Shown here: positions 19,344 through 27,522 of the stretch, piece after piece
Layout: each line of letters starts with the position of its first letter
Numbering within the stretch: position 1 is the first letter of the stretch
DNA from: Citricoccus sp. CH26A
GTDB taxonomy: Bacteria; Actinomycetota; Actinomycetes; Actinomycetales; Micrococcaceae
Length of the DNA: 44,501 nucleotides
Reading direction: 5' to 3'
Assembly (NCBI RefSeq): GCF_000224415.1
Contig: NZ_AFXQ01000023.1
Location: 1 to 44,501, forward strand
Notes under the pieces: generated by a model
The model's database searches: none
Seen by the model: only the letters and a program-made list of their open reading frames with translations
Told to the model about the DNA's origin: nothing
Program-made: the position numbers and the translations under genes

Positions 19344-19657
19344 TCACCCCCGACGACGCAGGAACTCCCGGAACGTCATCGGTGCCGTCCCGGTGACCGC
19401 CTCGATGTCCCCGCTGACCACGTCCAGCTCACCCCGGGCGATTGCCGTGTAGGTCGACACCCAGGCATCGGCCTGCCACGGCGGCGGGTTCCACGCCCGG
19501 CGGGACGCGTGTGCCTCCTCCACGGTCTCGTCGTGGAAGCGCACCTCGGCCCCTCCACCTCGCAGATGATCCGGGTGACCTCGTCGAAGGCCAGGGCCTC
19601 CGGCCCGGTGAGACGATAGGTCCGCCCCGCGTGCCGGGCGGGGTCCTGGAGGACGCG
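19344..19657 (-). pseudogene. Decayed NmrA/NAD(P)-binding family gene (C-terminal remnant with frameshift)
   Basis: Reading the minus strand, one frame gives DPARHAGRTYRLTGPEALAF and DEVTRIICEVEG, then the frame shifts near 19545-19556 and continues as AEVRFHDETVEEAHASRRAW through VSTYTAIARGELDVVSGDIE to MTFREFLRRRG and stop. Together these are the C-terminal third of an NmrA-like (QorB type) NAD(P)-binding protein. The N-terminal Rossmann part is absent: a stop codon precedes the remnant, and the promoter region of the next gene takes its place. This is a truncated, frameshifted relic. Confidence 0.75.
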
Positions 19658-19715
19658 TCACGAGGGGCCCGGGACGTCGCGGCGGTGCTCCCGGCAGGTT
19701 GTGCGGTGTAGGACC

Positions 19716-20390
19716 ATGGACGCCATGGACATCCGCGACGAACGGCTCAGCATCCCCGTCGGTGAGGAGACCGTCACCGCCGTCTGCGCCCGCCCCGGCT
19801 CCCCCACCGCCACCGTGGTGGTCGCGCACGGTGCCGGGGCCGGCATGGACCATCCCTTCCTCATCGGCTTCACCGGTGCCCTCAACGACGCCGGCGTGGC
19901 CACCTGGCGCTTCAACTTCCCCTACGCGGAGGCCGGGAAGAAGTTCCCCGACCGCGCGCCCAAGGCCGTCGCCACCTGGCGCGCGGTGATGGCGGCGGCC
20001 CGCGAGCGAGCCGGGGGCGCTCAGGTCTGGGCGGCGGGCAAGTCCTTCGGCGGCAGGATGGCCTCGATGGCCGTCGCGGAGGGCATGGAGGCCGCCGGAC
20101 TGGTCTTCCTGGGCTACCCGCTGCACCCGCCGGGCAAACCGGGGAAGCTGCGGGACGAGCACCTCTACGGGCTCACGCTGCCCATGCTCTTCCTGCAGGG
20201 ATCCCGGGACACGTTCGCCCTGCCCGGCGAGCTGGAACCGGTGGCCGGGCGCATCGGGGACCACGCCGTCGTGCGCCGGGTGGCGGAGGCCGACCACTCC
20301 TTCAAGGTGCCGCGGGACCGGCGCAGCCAGGAGCAGACCGGGGCCGGCCTGGCCCCGGCGGTGCTCGAGTTCATCGCCGGCGGCGCGTAG
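19716..20390 (+). CDS. Alpha/beta hydrolase of the dienelactone-hydrolase / KANL3-Tex30 type
   Basis: Protein of 224 residues. VVVAHGAGAGMDHPFL carries the HGxG-like oxyanion motif, AGKSFGGRMAS holds the nucleophilic Ser (GxSxGG), QGSRDTFA the acid and ADHSF the His. It matches the small alpha/beta family sometimes annotated as dienelactone hydrolase or KANL3/Tex30 domain; substrate not known. ATG 19716 is used, with ATG 19725 also possible. Its stop is four bases before the end of the convergent DUF418-type gene. Confidence 0.88.
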   Translation: MDAMDIRDERLSIPVGEETVTAVCARPGSPTATVVVAHGAGAGMDHPFLIGFTGALNDAGVATWRFNFPYAEAGKKFPDRAPKAVATWRAVMAAARERAGGAQVWAAGKSFGGRMASMAVAEGMEAAGLVFLGYPLHPPGKPGKLRDEHLYGLTLPMLFLQGSRDTFALPGELEPVAGRIGDHAVVRRVAEADHSFKVPRDRRSQEQTGAGLAPAVLEFIAGGA

Positions 20391-20393
20391 GGC

Positions 20394-21524
20394 CTACTGG
20401 CCGCGCGGTAGGCGCATCAGCGCCTCGAGCGGGCCCACCTCGAACCGGCGGGTCCACAACCAGGCGAAGAGCAGGGACGCCAGGCACAGCACGGCGGTGA
20501 CCGCGTAACCGCCGGCCAGCGAGCCGGGCCCGGGGCGGACGAACACGGCCAGGGCCAGCAGGTGGCCCACGTAGACGGTCAGGGACAGCCGCCCCATGGC
20601 GGCCAGCGCCGGTGTCCATCGGGTCAGGAAGCGCTCCGCCGCCAGGCACGCACCGAGGATGCACAGGGCCGCACCGATGCTCGAGATGAGCCACAGCGGC
20701 ATCTGGGAGTGCCCGGTCACGGACACCAGCCGGTCCCAGCCGACCGTCCGCCCGGGCTCTCCCACCAGCAGGACCAGGAACCGGGAGAAGGCGTAGGCCC
20801 CGACGGCGGCCACCGCACCGCCCACCAGGAACACGCGCTGAAGCCGTCCGTCCCGCAGGTCCAGCCGGCCGATCACCATCCCGAGCAGGAACGGCGCCAC
20901 CCACACGACGGCCGGGTAGGACCCGGAGAACAGGATGTCGTCCAGGATCTCCGGCGGGGGGTCCACGAGGGTGGGTTCCTTGATGGTGAAGGCATCCGTG
21001 CCGCGCCGCACGGCCACCCAGAGGATCGGGCCCGCCACGAGGAAGGTGGCGGACAGGGCGGCCAGCAGCCACGTCGGAGCCCTCAGCAGCGGCAGGCACA
21101 CGACGAACAGCAGGCCGTAGACCGGCAGGATGACGCTGGCCTCATGGCCGGCCATCTGCAGGGCCAGCCCGCCCACGAGCAGCAGGGCCGCCCGCCACAC
21201 CACGGTCTGCCACGGCAGGGGGCCACCTAAAGGCCCTCGCGAGGAACGCGTGAGGATGGACATCCCCACGCCGGCCAGCAGCATGAACAGCACGGAGGAC
21301 CGTCCCAGCGGGAGGTCGTAGAGCGTGCCGAACAGGCCGCCCTCACCCCGGGGTCCGACGTTGACGGCGATCATCCCGATGATCGCCAGTGCCCGCGCCA
21401 CGTCCAGGCCGACCATGCGGCCGGTCCTCGGGGCAGGCTCACCGGCACCGACCGGGGGCCGCTCGGCCGGCCGGTCGTCGTCGGATTGCTGGAAGGAGGA
21501 TGGGACGGCGCCCATGAGGGTCAT
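20394..21524 (-). CDS. DUF418 / heparan-alpha-glucosaminide-acetyltransferase-like membrane protein
   Basis: Polytopic membrane protein of 376 residues with roughly ten hydrophobic segments. RMVGLDVARALAIIGMIAVN at about residues 36-55 is the opening helix of the HGSNAT-like/YeiB (DUF418) group, and the C-terminal half (LSLTVYVGHLLALAVF) matches DUF418. Relatives are putative acyltransferases acting on extracytoplasmic sugars or lipids; no function is established. Its ATG overlaps the TGA of the gamma-glutamyltransferase gene (ATGA), so the two are translationally coupled, which suggests an envelope role for both. Confidence 0.85.
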   Translation of the reverse strand: MTLMGAVPSSFQQSDDDRPAERPPVGAGEPAPRTGRMVGLDVARALAIIGMIAVNVGPRGEGGLFGTLYDLPLGRSSVLFMLLAGVGMSILTRSSRGPLGGPLPWQTVVWRAALLLVGGLALQMAGHEASVILPVYGLLFVVCLPLLRAPTWLLAALSATFLVAGPILWVAVRRGTDAFTIKEPTLVDPPPEILDDILFSGSYPAVVWVAPFLLGMVIGRLDLRDGRLQRVFLVGGAVAAVGAYAFSRFLVLLVGEPGRTVGWDRLVSVTGHSQMPLWLISSIGAALCILGACLAAERFLTRWTPALAAMGRLSLTVYVGHLLALAVFVRPGPGSLAGGYAVTAVLCLASLLFAWLWTRRFEVGPLEALMRLPRGQ

Positions 21525-23284
21525 CCTTCACCCTGTGGGGCCGCGACGTCGGCGATCTCCACGTCGGCCTCCCGGCGGCTGTCGGTGGCCCCGGTGACCT
21601 CACCGGTGGCGTAGTCGATCTCCAGGGCCTGCACCGAACCGAAGATCGCCTGGTCCCGCTCGGTGCGCTGGAGCTCCCACTTTCGCTCGTCGATGAGCCG
21701 GGCGAGGTCCCCGGACGGTTCCTGCTCCACGGCCAGCACGCCGTCCTGGAGGTGGTACCGCGGGGCGTCGACGGCCTCCTGCAGCGGGGCGTCCTGCAGC
21801 GCCCAGGCGACGAGGACCCCGGAGAGGATGTTGGGGATCTGGTGCCCGCCCGGGCTGCCGAGCCCGAGCACGGGACGGCCCTCGTCATCGAGCACCATGC
21901 TGGGGGCGGACCAGCTCACGGACTTGCGCCCGGGCTCGGGCCTGTTCGCCGGGGACGCCTCGCTCTCGAAGCGGGAGAGCTGGTTGTTGAGGAAGAACCC
22001 GCCGACGGAGGCCGACTCGCTGCCGCCCCAGAAGCTCGTCAGGGTGTTGGTCATGGAGACGGTGAACCCGGACCGGTCCACGACCGTCAGGTGGGTCGTG
22101 TTGCCCGCGGTCACCACGCCGGTGGCCGTCACCGGGCCCGCGCCGTCGTCGGCTCCGGTGGCCCCGGCACCGGTCCCGCCGGCCAGCAGTCCCACCCGGT
22201 CGGCGATGCCGGCGTTGCGTGCCGGATCCGTGAGCTGGTCGACCGGGACGTCCACGAAGTCGGGATCCCCGAGGAAGTGGGTGACCGATCCCTCGGCCGC
22301 GATCCATGCCTCGGCCAACCGGTCCACGTAGCCGGCCGTCCCCGGTTCGTGCTCGCCGACCCCCAGGGCCTCGGCGACCTGGAGCTGCTGGACGAGGGCG
22401 GCGCCGGGCAGGGGCGGGGCGGCCGAGAGGACCTCGTAGTCGCCGAATTCCCCGCTGACCGGCTCCACCTGCTCGGGCTCGTAGGCCGCGAGGGACGCGG
22501 CGTCGAGCCCGTCGACCTCGCTGAGCCGATCCGCGATGCTGCCGGTGTAGAACGCCTCGGGCCCCTGGTCGGCGATCGTGGTCATGGTCCGGGCCAGGTC
22601 CTCCTGCACCAGCGTCTCCCCCGCGACCAGTGGTTCACCCGAGGCGGAGTGGTAGTGCTCCAGGCCCTCGATGGAGACCGGGCCGAAGTCCGAGCGCATC
22701 CGCTGGGCCAGGAAGTCGGAGACGGGGAAGCCCTCCTGCGCCAGGCCGATCGCCGGCTGCAGCAGCTGCTCCCACTCCAGCGTCCCGTGGTCTGCATGGA
22801 TCTGCGCGAGCCCCGCGACCAGTCCCGGGACGCCGGTGCCGGAGTCCGGGATCCGCCCGTCCTGGGCCACCACCTCGCGGTAGTCATAGCTCGTGGCCTC
22901 CTCGCCCGGGGCCGCCAGGAGGGCCGAGCCACCCCCGCCGATGCCGGAGGCGTAGGGCTCCACCACGGCCACGGCGAAGGCCACGGCCACGGCGGCATCC
23001 GCGGCGTTGCCGCCCTCGTCCAGGACCTGCATCCCCGCTTCGACGGCCTCCGGGTGCGCGGCGGAGACGCCGTGCTGGTCCAGCTGGGCGGCCGCGCCCG
23101 CCGGGGAGGTGCGCGGTTCCGCGCTCGCGGAGGGACTGGGGCGCGCGGTGTCACCGGCGGACGACGACGGCGCAGCCGGGGAGGACGTTCCGGGTGCCGG
23201 TGCGGAGGTCGGCGCCTGGCAGGCGGACAGGGTCAGTACGGCCGCCAGCAGCGGCACGGCACCGAGGGCCGGTTGCTTCTTCAT
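21521..23284 (-). CDS. ggt: Gamma-glutamyltransferase, secreted lipoprotein
   Basis: Cleaves or transfers gamma-glutamyl groups, for example from glutathione. The 587-residue precursor starts with a lipoprotein signal (LLAAVLTLSAC, lipidation Cys at about residue 22) and a Ser/Pro/Thr-rich linker to about residue 65. HPEAVEAGMQVLDEGGNAADAAVA and GIGGGGSAL are typical large-subunit motifs. NTTHLTVVD contains the Thr that becomes the N-terminal nucleophile after autoproteolysis, followed by GSPGGHQIPN, the oxyanion-site segment of the small subunit. It may scavenge peptides outside the membrane. AAGGAG precedes the ATG closely. The stop overlaps the start of the DUF418-type gene by four bases. 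Confidence 0.95.
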   Translation of the reverse strand: MKKQPALGAVPLLAAVLTLSACQAPTSAPAPGTSSPAAPSSSAGDTARPSPSASAEPRTSPAGAAAQLDQHGVSAAHPEAVEAGMQVLDEGGNAADAAVAVAFAVAVVEPYASGIGGGGSALLAAPGEEATSYDYREVVAQDGRIPDSGTGVPGLVAGLAQIHADHGTLEWEQLLQPAIGLAQEGFPVSDFLAQRMRSDFGPVSIEGLEHYHSASGEPLVAGETLVQEDLARTMTTIADQGPEAFYTGSIADRLSEVDGLDAASLAAYEPEQVEPVSGEFGDYEVLSAAPPLPGAALVQQLQVAEALGVGEHEPGTAGYVDRLAEAWIAAEGSVTHFLGDPDFVDVPVDQLTDPARNAGIADRVGLLAGGTGAGATGADDGAGPVTATGVVTAGNTTHLTVVDRSGFTVSMTNTLTSFWGGSESASVGGFFLNNQLSRFESEASPANRPEPGRKSVSWSAPSMVLDDEGRPVLGLGSPGGHQIPNILSGVLVAWALQDAPLQEAVDAPRYHLQDGVLAVEQEPSGDLARLIDERKWELQRTERDQAIFGSVQALEIDYATGEVTGATDSRREADVEIADVAAPQGEG

Positions 23285-23548
23285 GGGCTCCTTGGGGACG
23301 ACAGGTCGCCAGTGAAGATCACGGTGCGATCACGACGACAGCCTTCATCGACTATCCCACACTGCGGCCCCCGCCGTCCGGCTCCGAACGGCGGCGGCTC
23401 CCGTGTCCACAGCCCGTGCCCGGCCCGGCGACCGGACCGGTGCCCGGACGGGTCCGGCCTGCGCAGGGTTCTCTGCTCCGGTGCACAGTCCCCGCCAAGG
23501 TTCGGCCCGTACCGTCGAGGGCGTCACAAGGTGCGAGTGATGATGACA

Positions 23549-23582
23549 GAAGGCCCCGGCGGTCCCCTCAGCCGGGGCCTTC
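23549..23582. terminator. Terminator-like hairpin with no annotated gene upstream
   Basis: Arms GAAGGCCCCGGC (23549-23560) and GCCGGGGCCTTC (23571-23582), 12 perfect pairs with a ten-base loop, 33 bases before the DUF1801 start. Nothing recognisable ends just before it on either strand, so it may end a short unannotated RNA or attenuate transcription. Confidence 0.6.
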
Positions 23583-23602
23583 GCCTTGCCCGGTCCACGG
23601 CT

Positions 23603-23608
23603 TACGCT
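23603..23608 (+). promoter_or_regulatory. -10 hexamer TACGCT for a leaderless DUF1801 transcript
   Basis: TACGCT six bases before ATG 23615; this supports 23615 over the in-frame ATG at 23540. Confidence 0.5.
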
Positions 23609-23614
23609 GTGTCC

Positions 23615-24019
23615 ATGACCGGCACCGACAGCCCCGCAGTCCCTGGTCCCCCCGGATCCGCCGACGTCGACGCGTACATCGACGGGTTCCCCGAGCTGGC
23701 CCGCGCCCTGTTGAGGGAACTGCGCGACCTGGCCCGGGCCGTCGTGCCCGAGGCCACCGAGACGCTGAAGTGGAACGAACCGGCCTACGTCCACCCGCGC
23801 GGGACCATCCTGTTCCAGTTCTCCGGCCACAAGGCCCACGCCAACATGACCTTCACGCCCAGCGTGCGCGAGGCCTTCGAGGACGAACTGGTCAACTTCG
23901 AGACGGGCAAGGGCTCGGTGAAGCTCTTCTACGGCCAGCCGGCGCCGCACGACCTGCTCGAGCGGATGATGCTGGCCCGGGTGCGCGAGTACGAGGACGA
24001 GGGCGTCACCTGGATGTAG
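23615..24019 (+). CDS. DUF1801 (YdhG-like) protein
   Basis: Small cytosolic protein of 134 residues with the DUF1801 pattern: DVDAYIDGFPELARALLRELRDLARAVVPEATETLKWNEP split over the first 60 residues, then ILFQFSGHKAHANMTFTPS and a lysine-containing GSVKLFYGQP. Members adopt a YdhG-like fold and their biochemical role is unknown; some links to iron or stress have been proposed. The same frame stays open upstream to ATG 23540 behind AAGGTG, but that extension would cross the 12-pair hairpin, so the leaderless start is preferred. The next gene begins 43 bases downstream with its own -10. Confidence 0.85.
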   Translation: MTGTDSPAVPGPPGSADVDAYIDGFPELARALLRELRDLARAVVPEATETLKWNEPAYVHPRGTILFQFSGHKAHANMTFTPSVREAFEDELVNFETGKGSVKLFYGQPAPHDLLERMMLARVREYEDEGVTWM

Positions 24020-24050
24020 CCGGGCCTCTCGCCCCCGGGACCCGCGCCCC

Positions 24051-24056
24051 TAGACT
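24051..24056 (+). promoter_or_regulatory. -10 hexamer TAGACT for a leaderless hydrolase transcript
   Basis: TAGACT six bases before ATG 24063. Confidence 0.5.
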
Positions 24057-24062
24057 GCCCCC

Positions 24063-24653
24063 ATGCCCGATCCCACAGACCTCCCCGATCCCGGCGTGCC
24101 CACCGCCGTCCTCTTCGTCGACCTGCAGGAGGGCTTCTTCGAGTTCCCCGACCTGCAGGACACCCGTGCCCTGCTGGTCGAGGAGTCGAACTGGCTCGCC
24201 GCCCAGGCCCACGCGGGCGGCCACGCGGTGTTCGTGGTCAACACGGTGCACCAGGAGGACAAGTCCACCTGGACGCTGAAGATGCTCGAGGACGACCAGG
24301 GCTTCAACTTCGAGGGCAGCTGGCAGGCCAGCCTGCTCGACGGGCTGGACGTGGAACCGGCCCGCCACCTGGTCAAGACGCGGGACAGCGCGTTCTTCGG
24401 CACCGACCTGGTGGAGCAGCTGCGTGAGGCCGGCGTCCGCCGGCTCGTGCTGGCCGGCGTCACCGCAGAGTCCTGCGTCTCGGCCACCGGCCGGGACGCC
24501 TTCGCCCACGATTTCGAGGTCGTCTACGCCCGGCAGGCCATCGCCTCCTCCGACGCGGAGCGCGGCTGGACGGACCTGGAGAACGTCAGCGCGGACTTCC
24601 GCCAGACGATCCTGAACCGTCCCGAGGTTCAGCGGCTGCTGACCGCGAAGTAG
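24063..24653 (+). CDS. Isochorismatase-family cysteine hydrolase
   Basis: Hydrolase of 196 residues with the family triad: Asp20 in LFVDLQ, Lys105 in LVKTRDSAFFGT and Cys138 in AGVTAESCVSATGRDAF. Isochorismatase-like enzymes cleave amide or vinyl-ether bonds (nicotinamidase, ureidoacrylate or biuret amidohydrolases, isochorismatase); there is no co-factor or neighbour here that settles which. The nicotinamidase metal-site pattern (DxHxxxxH) is not apparent, arguing against PncA. Its 3' end overlaps that of convergent purN by 25 bases. Confidence 0.9.
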   Translation: MPDPTDLPDPGVPTAVLFVDLQEGFFEFPDLQDTRALLVEESNWLAAQAHAGGHAVFVVNTVHQEDKSTWTLKMLEDDQGFNFEGSWQASLLDGLDVEPARHLVKTRDSAFFGTDLVEQLREAGVRRLVLAGVTAESCVSATGRDAFAHDFEVVYARQAIASSDAERGWTDLENVSADFRQTILNRPEVQRLLTAK

Positions 24654-25228
24654 TCCTCCGGCCGCTTCCCGGCGGCGAGCTCCCCGAGCACCGCGAGCAG
24701 TAGGTGCCGTTCCTGGACCTTGATCCGCTCGTGCAGGACCTCCTCGGTGTCCGTGGCGAGCACCGGCACGGCGGCTTGGGCCAGGATCGGCCCGGTGTCC
24801 ACGCCGGCATCGGCGATGTGCACGGTGCACCCGGTGACCTTGACCCCGTACCGGAGGGCGTCCCGGACCCCGTGGGCGCCCGGGAAGGCCGGCAGCAGTG
24901 CCGGATGGGTGTTGAGGTACCGTCCGCCGAAGGCCTCCAGGAACTCCTCACCGACGATCCGCATGAAGCCGGAGGAGAGCACGTAGTCCGGCGCGTACGA
25001 CGCCGTCCGGACGGTCAGCGCGTGGTTCCAGGCCGCCCGGTCGGGAAACTGCGCGAAGTCCACCACGAACGTCTCGATCCCGGCGGCCGAGGCGCGGGCC
25101 AGCCCGCCGGCGTCGGGACGGTCCGCCCCCACCGCGGCGATCTCCACGTCCAGCCGGCCGGCCACGACGGCGTCAATCACCGATTGCAGGTTGGTGCCGG
25201 ATCCGGAGACGAGGGCCACGATGCGCAT
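24629..25228 (-). CDS. purN: Phosphoribosylglycinamide formyltransferase (GART)
   Basis: Transfers the formyl group of 10-formyl-tetrahydrofolate to GAR in purine synthesis; 199 residues. Seen: the phosphate loop SGSGTNLQ (8-15), NTHPALLPAFPGAHG with Asn106 and His108, VHIADAGVDTGPI with His137 and Asp144, the catalytic set. ATG 25228 (MRIVALVSG) was chosen because a TACGAT hexamer lies seven bases upstream; the ATG at 25237 would overlap that hexamer. In other actinobacteria purN sits between perM and purH; here those neighbours are about 5.5 kb and 12 kb away on the same strand. Confidence 0.97.
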   Translation of the reverse strand: MRIVALVSGSGTNLQSVIDAVVAGRLDVEIAAVGADRPDAGGLARASAAGIETFVVDFAQFPDRAAWNHALTVRTASYAPDYVLSSGFMRIVGEEFLEAFGGRYLNTHPALLPAFPGAHGVRDALRYGVKVTGCTVHIADAGVDTGPILAQAAVPVLATDTEEVLHERIKVQERHLLLAVLGELAAGKRPEDYFAVSSR

Positions 25229-25235
25229 GGCTTCC

Positions 25236-25241
25236 ATCGTA
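25236..25241 (-). promoter_or_regulatory. -10 hexamer TACGAT for a leaderless purN transcript
   Basis: TACGAT on the minus strand, seven bases before ATG 25228; decides the start choice. The divergent opuC-type -10 starts nine bases away. Confidence 0.5.
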
Positions 25242-25249
25242 GGTCCACG

Positions 25250-25255
25250 TAGGGT
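25250..25255 (+). promoter_or_regulatory. -10 hexamer TAGGGT for the leaderless osmoprotectant operon
   Basis: TAGGGT six bases before ATG 25262, on the opposite strand to the purN -10. Confidence 0.5.
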
Positions 25256-25261
25256 GAACCC

Positions 25262-26164
25262 ATGATCTCCTACAGATCAGTCACCAAGCGCTTCGCCGAC
25301 GGCACCGTCGCGGTCCAGGACTTCAGCCTCGACGTCCCCCGCGGCACCCTGACCGTCCTGGCGGGGTCCTCGGGCTGCGGCAAGACGACCCTGATGCGCA
25401 TGGTCAACCGGATGGTCGACCCCTCCTCCGGGCAGGTGCTCGTGGACGGCGAGGACGTGGCCGGCCGGGACCCGGTCGCCCTGCGCCGGCGCATCGGGTA
25501 CGTCATGCAGAACTCGGGACTGCTGCCCCACCGCACCGTCGCCCAGAACATCGCCACCGTCCCGCGCCTCAACGGCGTGGACCGCCGCGCGGCCCGGCGG
25601 CGCACCGGGGAGATGATGGAACTCGTCGGCCTGGACGCAAAGCTGGCCGACCGCTACCCGGCGCAGCTCTCCGGCGGCCAGCAACAGCGTGTGGGGGTGG
25701 CCCGCGGACTGGCCGCCGACCCGGACATCCTCCTGATGGACGAGCCCTTCGGGGCCGTGGACCCGCTCGTGCGCTCCGAGCTGCAACGCCAGCTGCGCCA
25801 GCTGCACGGCCAGATCGGCACCACCATCCTGTTCGTCACCCATGACATGGACGAGGCCCTGGCCCTCGGCGACCAGATCGTGCTGCTGCGCGCGGGCGCG
25901 GACATCGCCCAGCAGGGCACCCCGCGGGAATTCGTCGCCGAGCCCGCCAACGACTTCGTGCGGACCTTCCTCGGACTGGACCGCGGCCAGCGCACCCTGC
26001 ACCGCGAGCGCGCCGCGGACGGCTCGATCGTGGTGGTGGACGCCCACGGCCGGCCCGCCGGGGTGCTCGCGGAACCGGACGGCCGGCCCGACGACGGCGC
26101 GCACCCGGGTGCCGCGGCCGACGGCGGGCCCCGGCCGGGAATCCAGGACGCGCCGGGCGCATGA
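25262..26164 (+). CDS. opuCA: Osmoprotectant ABC transporter, ATP-binding subunit (OpuCA/ProV type)
   Basis: ATPase of a quaternary-ammonium-compound importer; 300 residues. Walker A GSSGCGKT (35-42), Q-loop YVMQNSGLLPHRTV, signature LSGGQQQR (136-143), Walker B ILLMDEPFGAVD (156-167) and switch His in FVTHDMDEA. The QNSGLLPH segment is typical of the OpuA/ProV/OpuC family. Unlike many OpuCA/ProV subunits it has no recognisable C-terminal CBS pair: the last 50 residues are a Pro/Asp/Gly-rich tail. The stop overlaps the next start as ATGA, the first of two such couplings in the operon. Confidence 0.92.
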   Translation: MISYRSVTKRFADGTVAVQDFSLDVPRGTLTVLAGSSGCGKTTLMRMVNRMVDPSSGQVLVDGEDVAGRDPVALRRRIGYVMQNSGLLPHRTVAQNIATVPRLNGVDRRAARRRTGEMMELVGLDAKLADRYPAQLSGGQQQRVGVARGLAADPDILLMDEPFGAVDPLVRSELQRQLRQLHGQIGTTILFVTHDMDEALALGDQIVLLRAGADIAQQGTPREFVAEPANDFVRTFLGLDRGQRTLHRERAADGSIVVVDAHGRPAGVLAEPDGRPDDGAHPGAAADGGPRPGIQDAPGA

Positions 26165-26805
26165 ACTGGGTCCTGGACAACCTGCCGCTGATCGCGGACC
26201 GGACGTGGGCACACCTGGCCACGTCCCTGCCGGCCATCCTGGCCGCGCTGGTGATCTCCGTACCGCTGGGCTGGCTGGCACACCGCTACCGGATCCTGAA
26301 CGGCCCCGTGCTGACCGGCGCCGGACTGATGTACGCCATCCCGTCCCTGCCGCTGTTCATCGTGCTGCCGGTGCTGATCGGCACCGGCGTGCGGGACGTG
26401 GTGAACGTGGTCGTGGCCCTGACCCTGTACGGGGTGGCCCTGCTCGTGCGCAGCGTGGCCGACGGGCTGGACGGGGTGCCGCCGGAGGCCCGCGGCGCCG
26501 CCGTGGCCCTGGGCTATCCGCCGCTGCGCCGGTTCCTGACCGTGGACCTGCCCCTGGCCGGCCCGGTGATCCTGTCCGGGCTGCGGGTGGTGGCCGTCTC
26601 CACGGTGTCCCTGTGCACCGTGGGGGCCGTCTTGGGCATCCCGTCGCTCGGGCTGCTCTTCACGGACGGGTTCCAGCGCGGGATCCTGGCGGAGATCCTC
26701 ACCGGGATCGTGCTGACCGTGGTGCTCGCCCTGGCACTGGACCGATTGCTCGTGGTGCTGGGCCGGCTGGCCATGCCCTGGACGCGTGCGGAGGCGGGGG
26801 CATGA
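26161..26805 (+). CDS. opuCB: Osmoprotectant ABC transporter permease 1 (OpuCB type)
   Basis: Inner-membrane permease of 214 residues with five to six helices and the BPD permease EAA-like loop (PPEARGAAVALGYPPLRRFLTVDLPLAGP at about 108-136, split across the cytosolic loop). It begins MNWVLDNLPLIADRTWAHL, a typical OpuCB/YehY-type N-terminus, and overlaps both neighbours by ATGA. It forms a heterodimeric channel with the second permease. Confidence 0.93.
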   Translation: MNWVLDNLPLIADRTWAHLATSLPAILAALVISVPLGWLAHRYRILNGPVLTGAGLMYAIPSLPLFIVLPVLIGTGVRDVVNVVVALTLYGVALLVRSVADGLDGVPPEARGAAVALGYPPLRRFLTVDLPLAGPVILSGLRVVAVSTVSLCTVGAVLGIPSLGLLFTDGFQRGILAEILTGIVLTVVLALALDRLLVVLGRLAMPWTRAEAGA

Positions 26806-27485
26806 ACCAGTTGTGGGAGGCCGTGCTCTGGTGCCTGGACCCCGCGCACTGGACCGGGCCGTCCGGGATCGCCGCGCGGTCCCTGGAGCACCTCGGCTAC
26901 ACGCTGCTGGCCGTGGTGATCGCCGCCGCCATCGCCGTGCCGATCGGCTGGTGGGTGGGCCACACGGGCAGGGGGCGCGGAGCCGCCGTCGCGCTCTCCG
27001 GGGCCGCCCGCGCCCTGCCGACCCTCGGGGTGCTCACCCTGACCGCGCTGCTGCTGGGCATCGGGCTGGCGGGGCCGATGACGGCCTTCGTCATCCTGGC
27101 CGTCCCGTCCATCCTGGCCGCCGCCTATGCCGGCTTCGAGGCCGTGGACCGCCGCGTGATCGACGCCGCCCGGGCCCAGGGGTACACCGGCGCCCAGGTG
27201 CTCTGGCAGATCGAGGTGCCCCTGGGGCTGCCCGTGCTGGTCGGCGGGCTGCGCTCGGCCGCGCTGCAGGTGGTGGCCACCGCCACCCTGGCCGCCTACG
27301 TCGGCGCCGGCGGGCTGGGCCGCTACCTGTTCCTGGGCCTGAAGACCCAGGACTACGCCATGATGCTCGGCTCCTCCCTGCTCGTCGTCGTCCTCGCCCT
27401 CGTCCTGGACGGGGTGTTCGCCCTGGCCGGACGGGCCGCCGTCCCACGTGGGGTGACAGTGGCGCGCCGCGGGGTCAACGCGTAG
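26802..27485 (+). CDS. opuCD: Osmoprotectant ABC transporter permease 2 (OpuCD type)
   Basis: Permease of 227 residues. ATG 26802 overlaps the preceding stop by four bases; a longer open frame upstream is only out-of-frame reading of the other genes. Five to six hydrophobic helices and the EAA-type loop VIDAARAQGYTGAQVLWQIE (about residues 115-135) that docks on the ATPase. The C-terminal helix (SSLLVVVLALVLDGVF) is followed by a short basic tail. It partners permease 1. Confidence 0.93.
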   Translation: MNQLWEAVLWCLDPAHWTGPSGIAARSLEHLGYTLLAVVIAAAIAVPIGWWVGHTGRGRGAAVALSGAARALPTLGVLTLTALLLGIGLAGPMTAFVILAVPSILAAAYAGFEAVDRRVIDAARAQGYTGAQVLWQIEVPLGLPVLVGGLRSAALQVVATATLAAYVGAGGLGRYLFLGLKTQDYAMMLGSSLLVVVLALVLDGVFALAGRAAVPRGVTVARRGVNA

Positions 27486-27522
27486 GTTTCAGAACAGCGC
27501 CCGTCTCCGGAAGAGGACCCCC

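Larger units (their letters stand above)
23285..23614. other. 330-base divergent intergenic region with an orphan terminator hairpin
   Basis: The region separates divergent ggt and the DUF1801 gene. It contains a TACCGT hexamer (23510-23515, plus strand), a short possible leader starting ATG at 23540 behind AAGGTG, the strong hairpin at 23549-23582 and the TACGCT -10 at 23603. No RNA family was recognised in it. Confidence 0.5.

Noticed and set aside
23400-23520. Possible tRNA, suggested by GGTTCG near 23499
   Set aside because: No acceptor, D or anticodon stems could be formed around it.
25842-26801. N-terminal extension of the second osmoprotectant permease
   Set aside because: It reads through the ATPase and first permease genes out of frame; ATG 26802 overlaps the preceding stop as expected in this operon.
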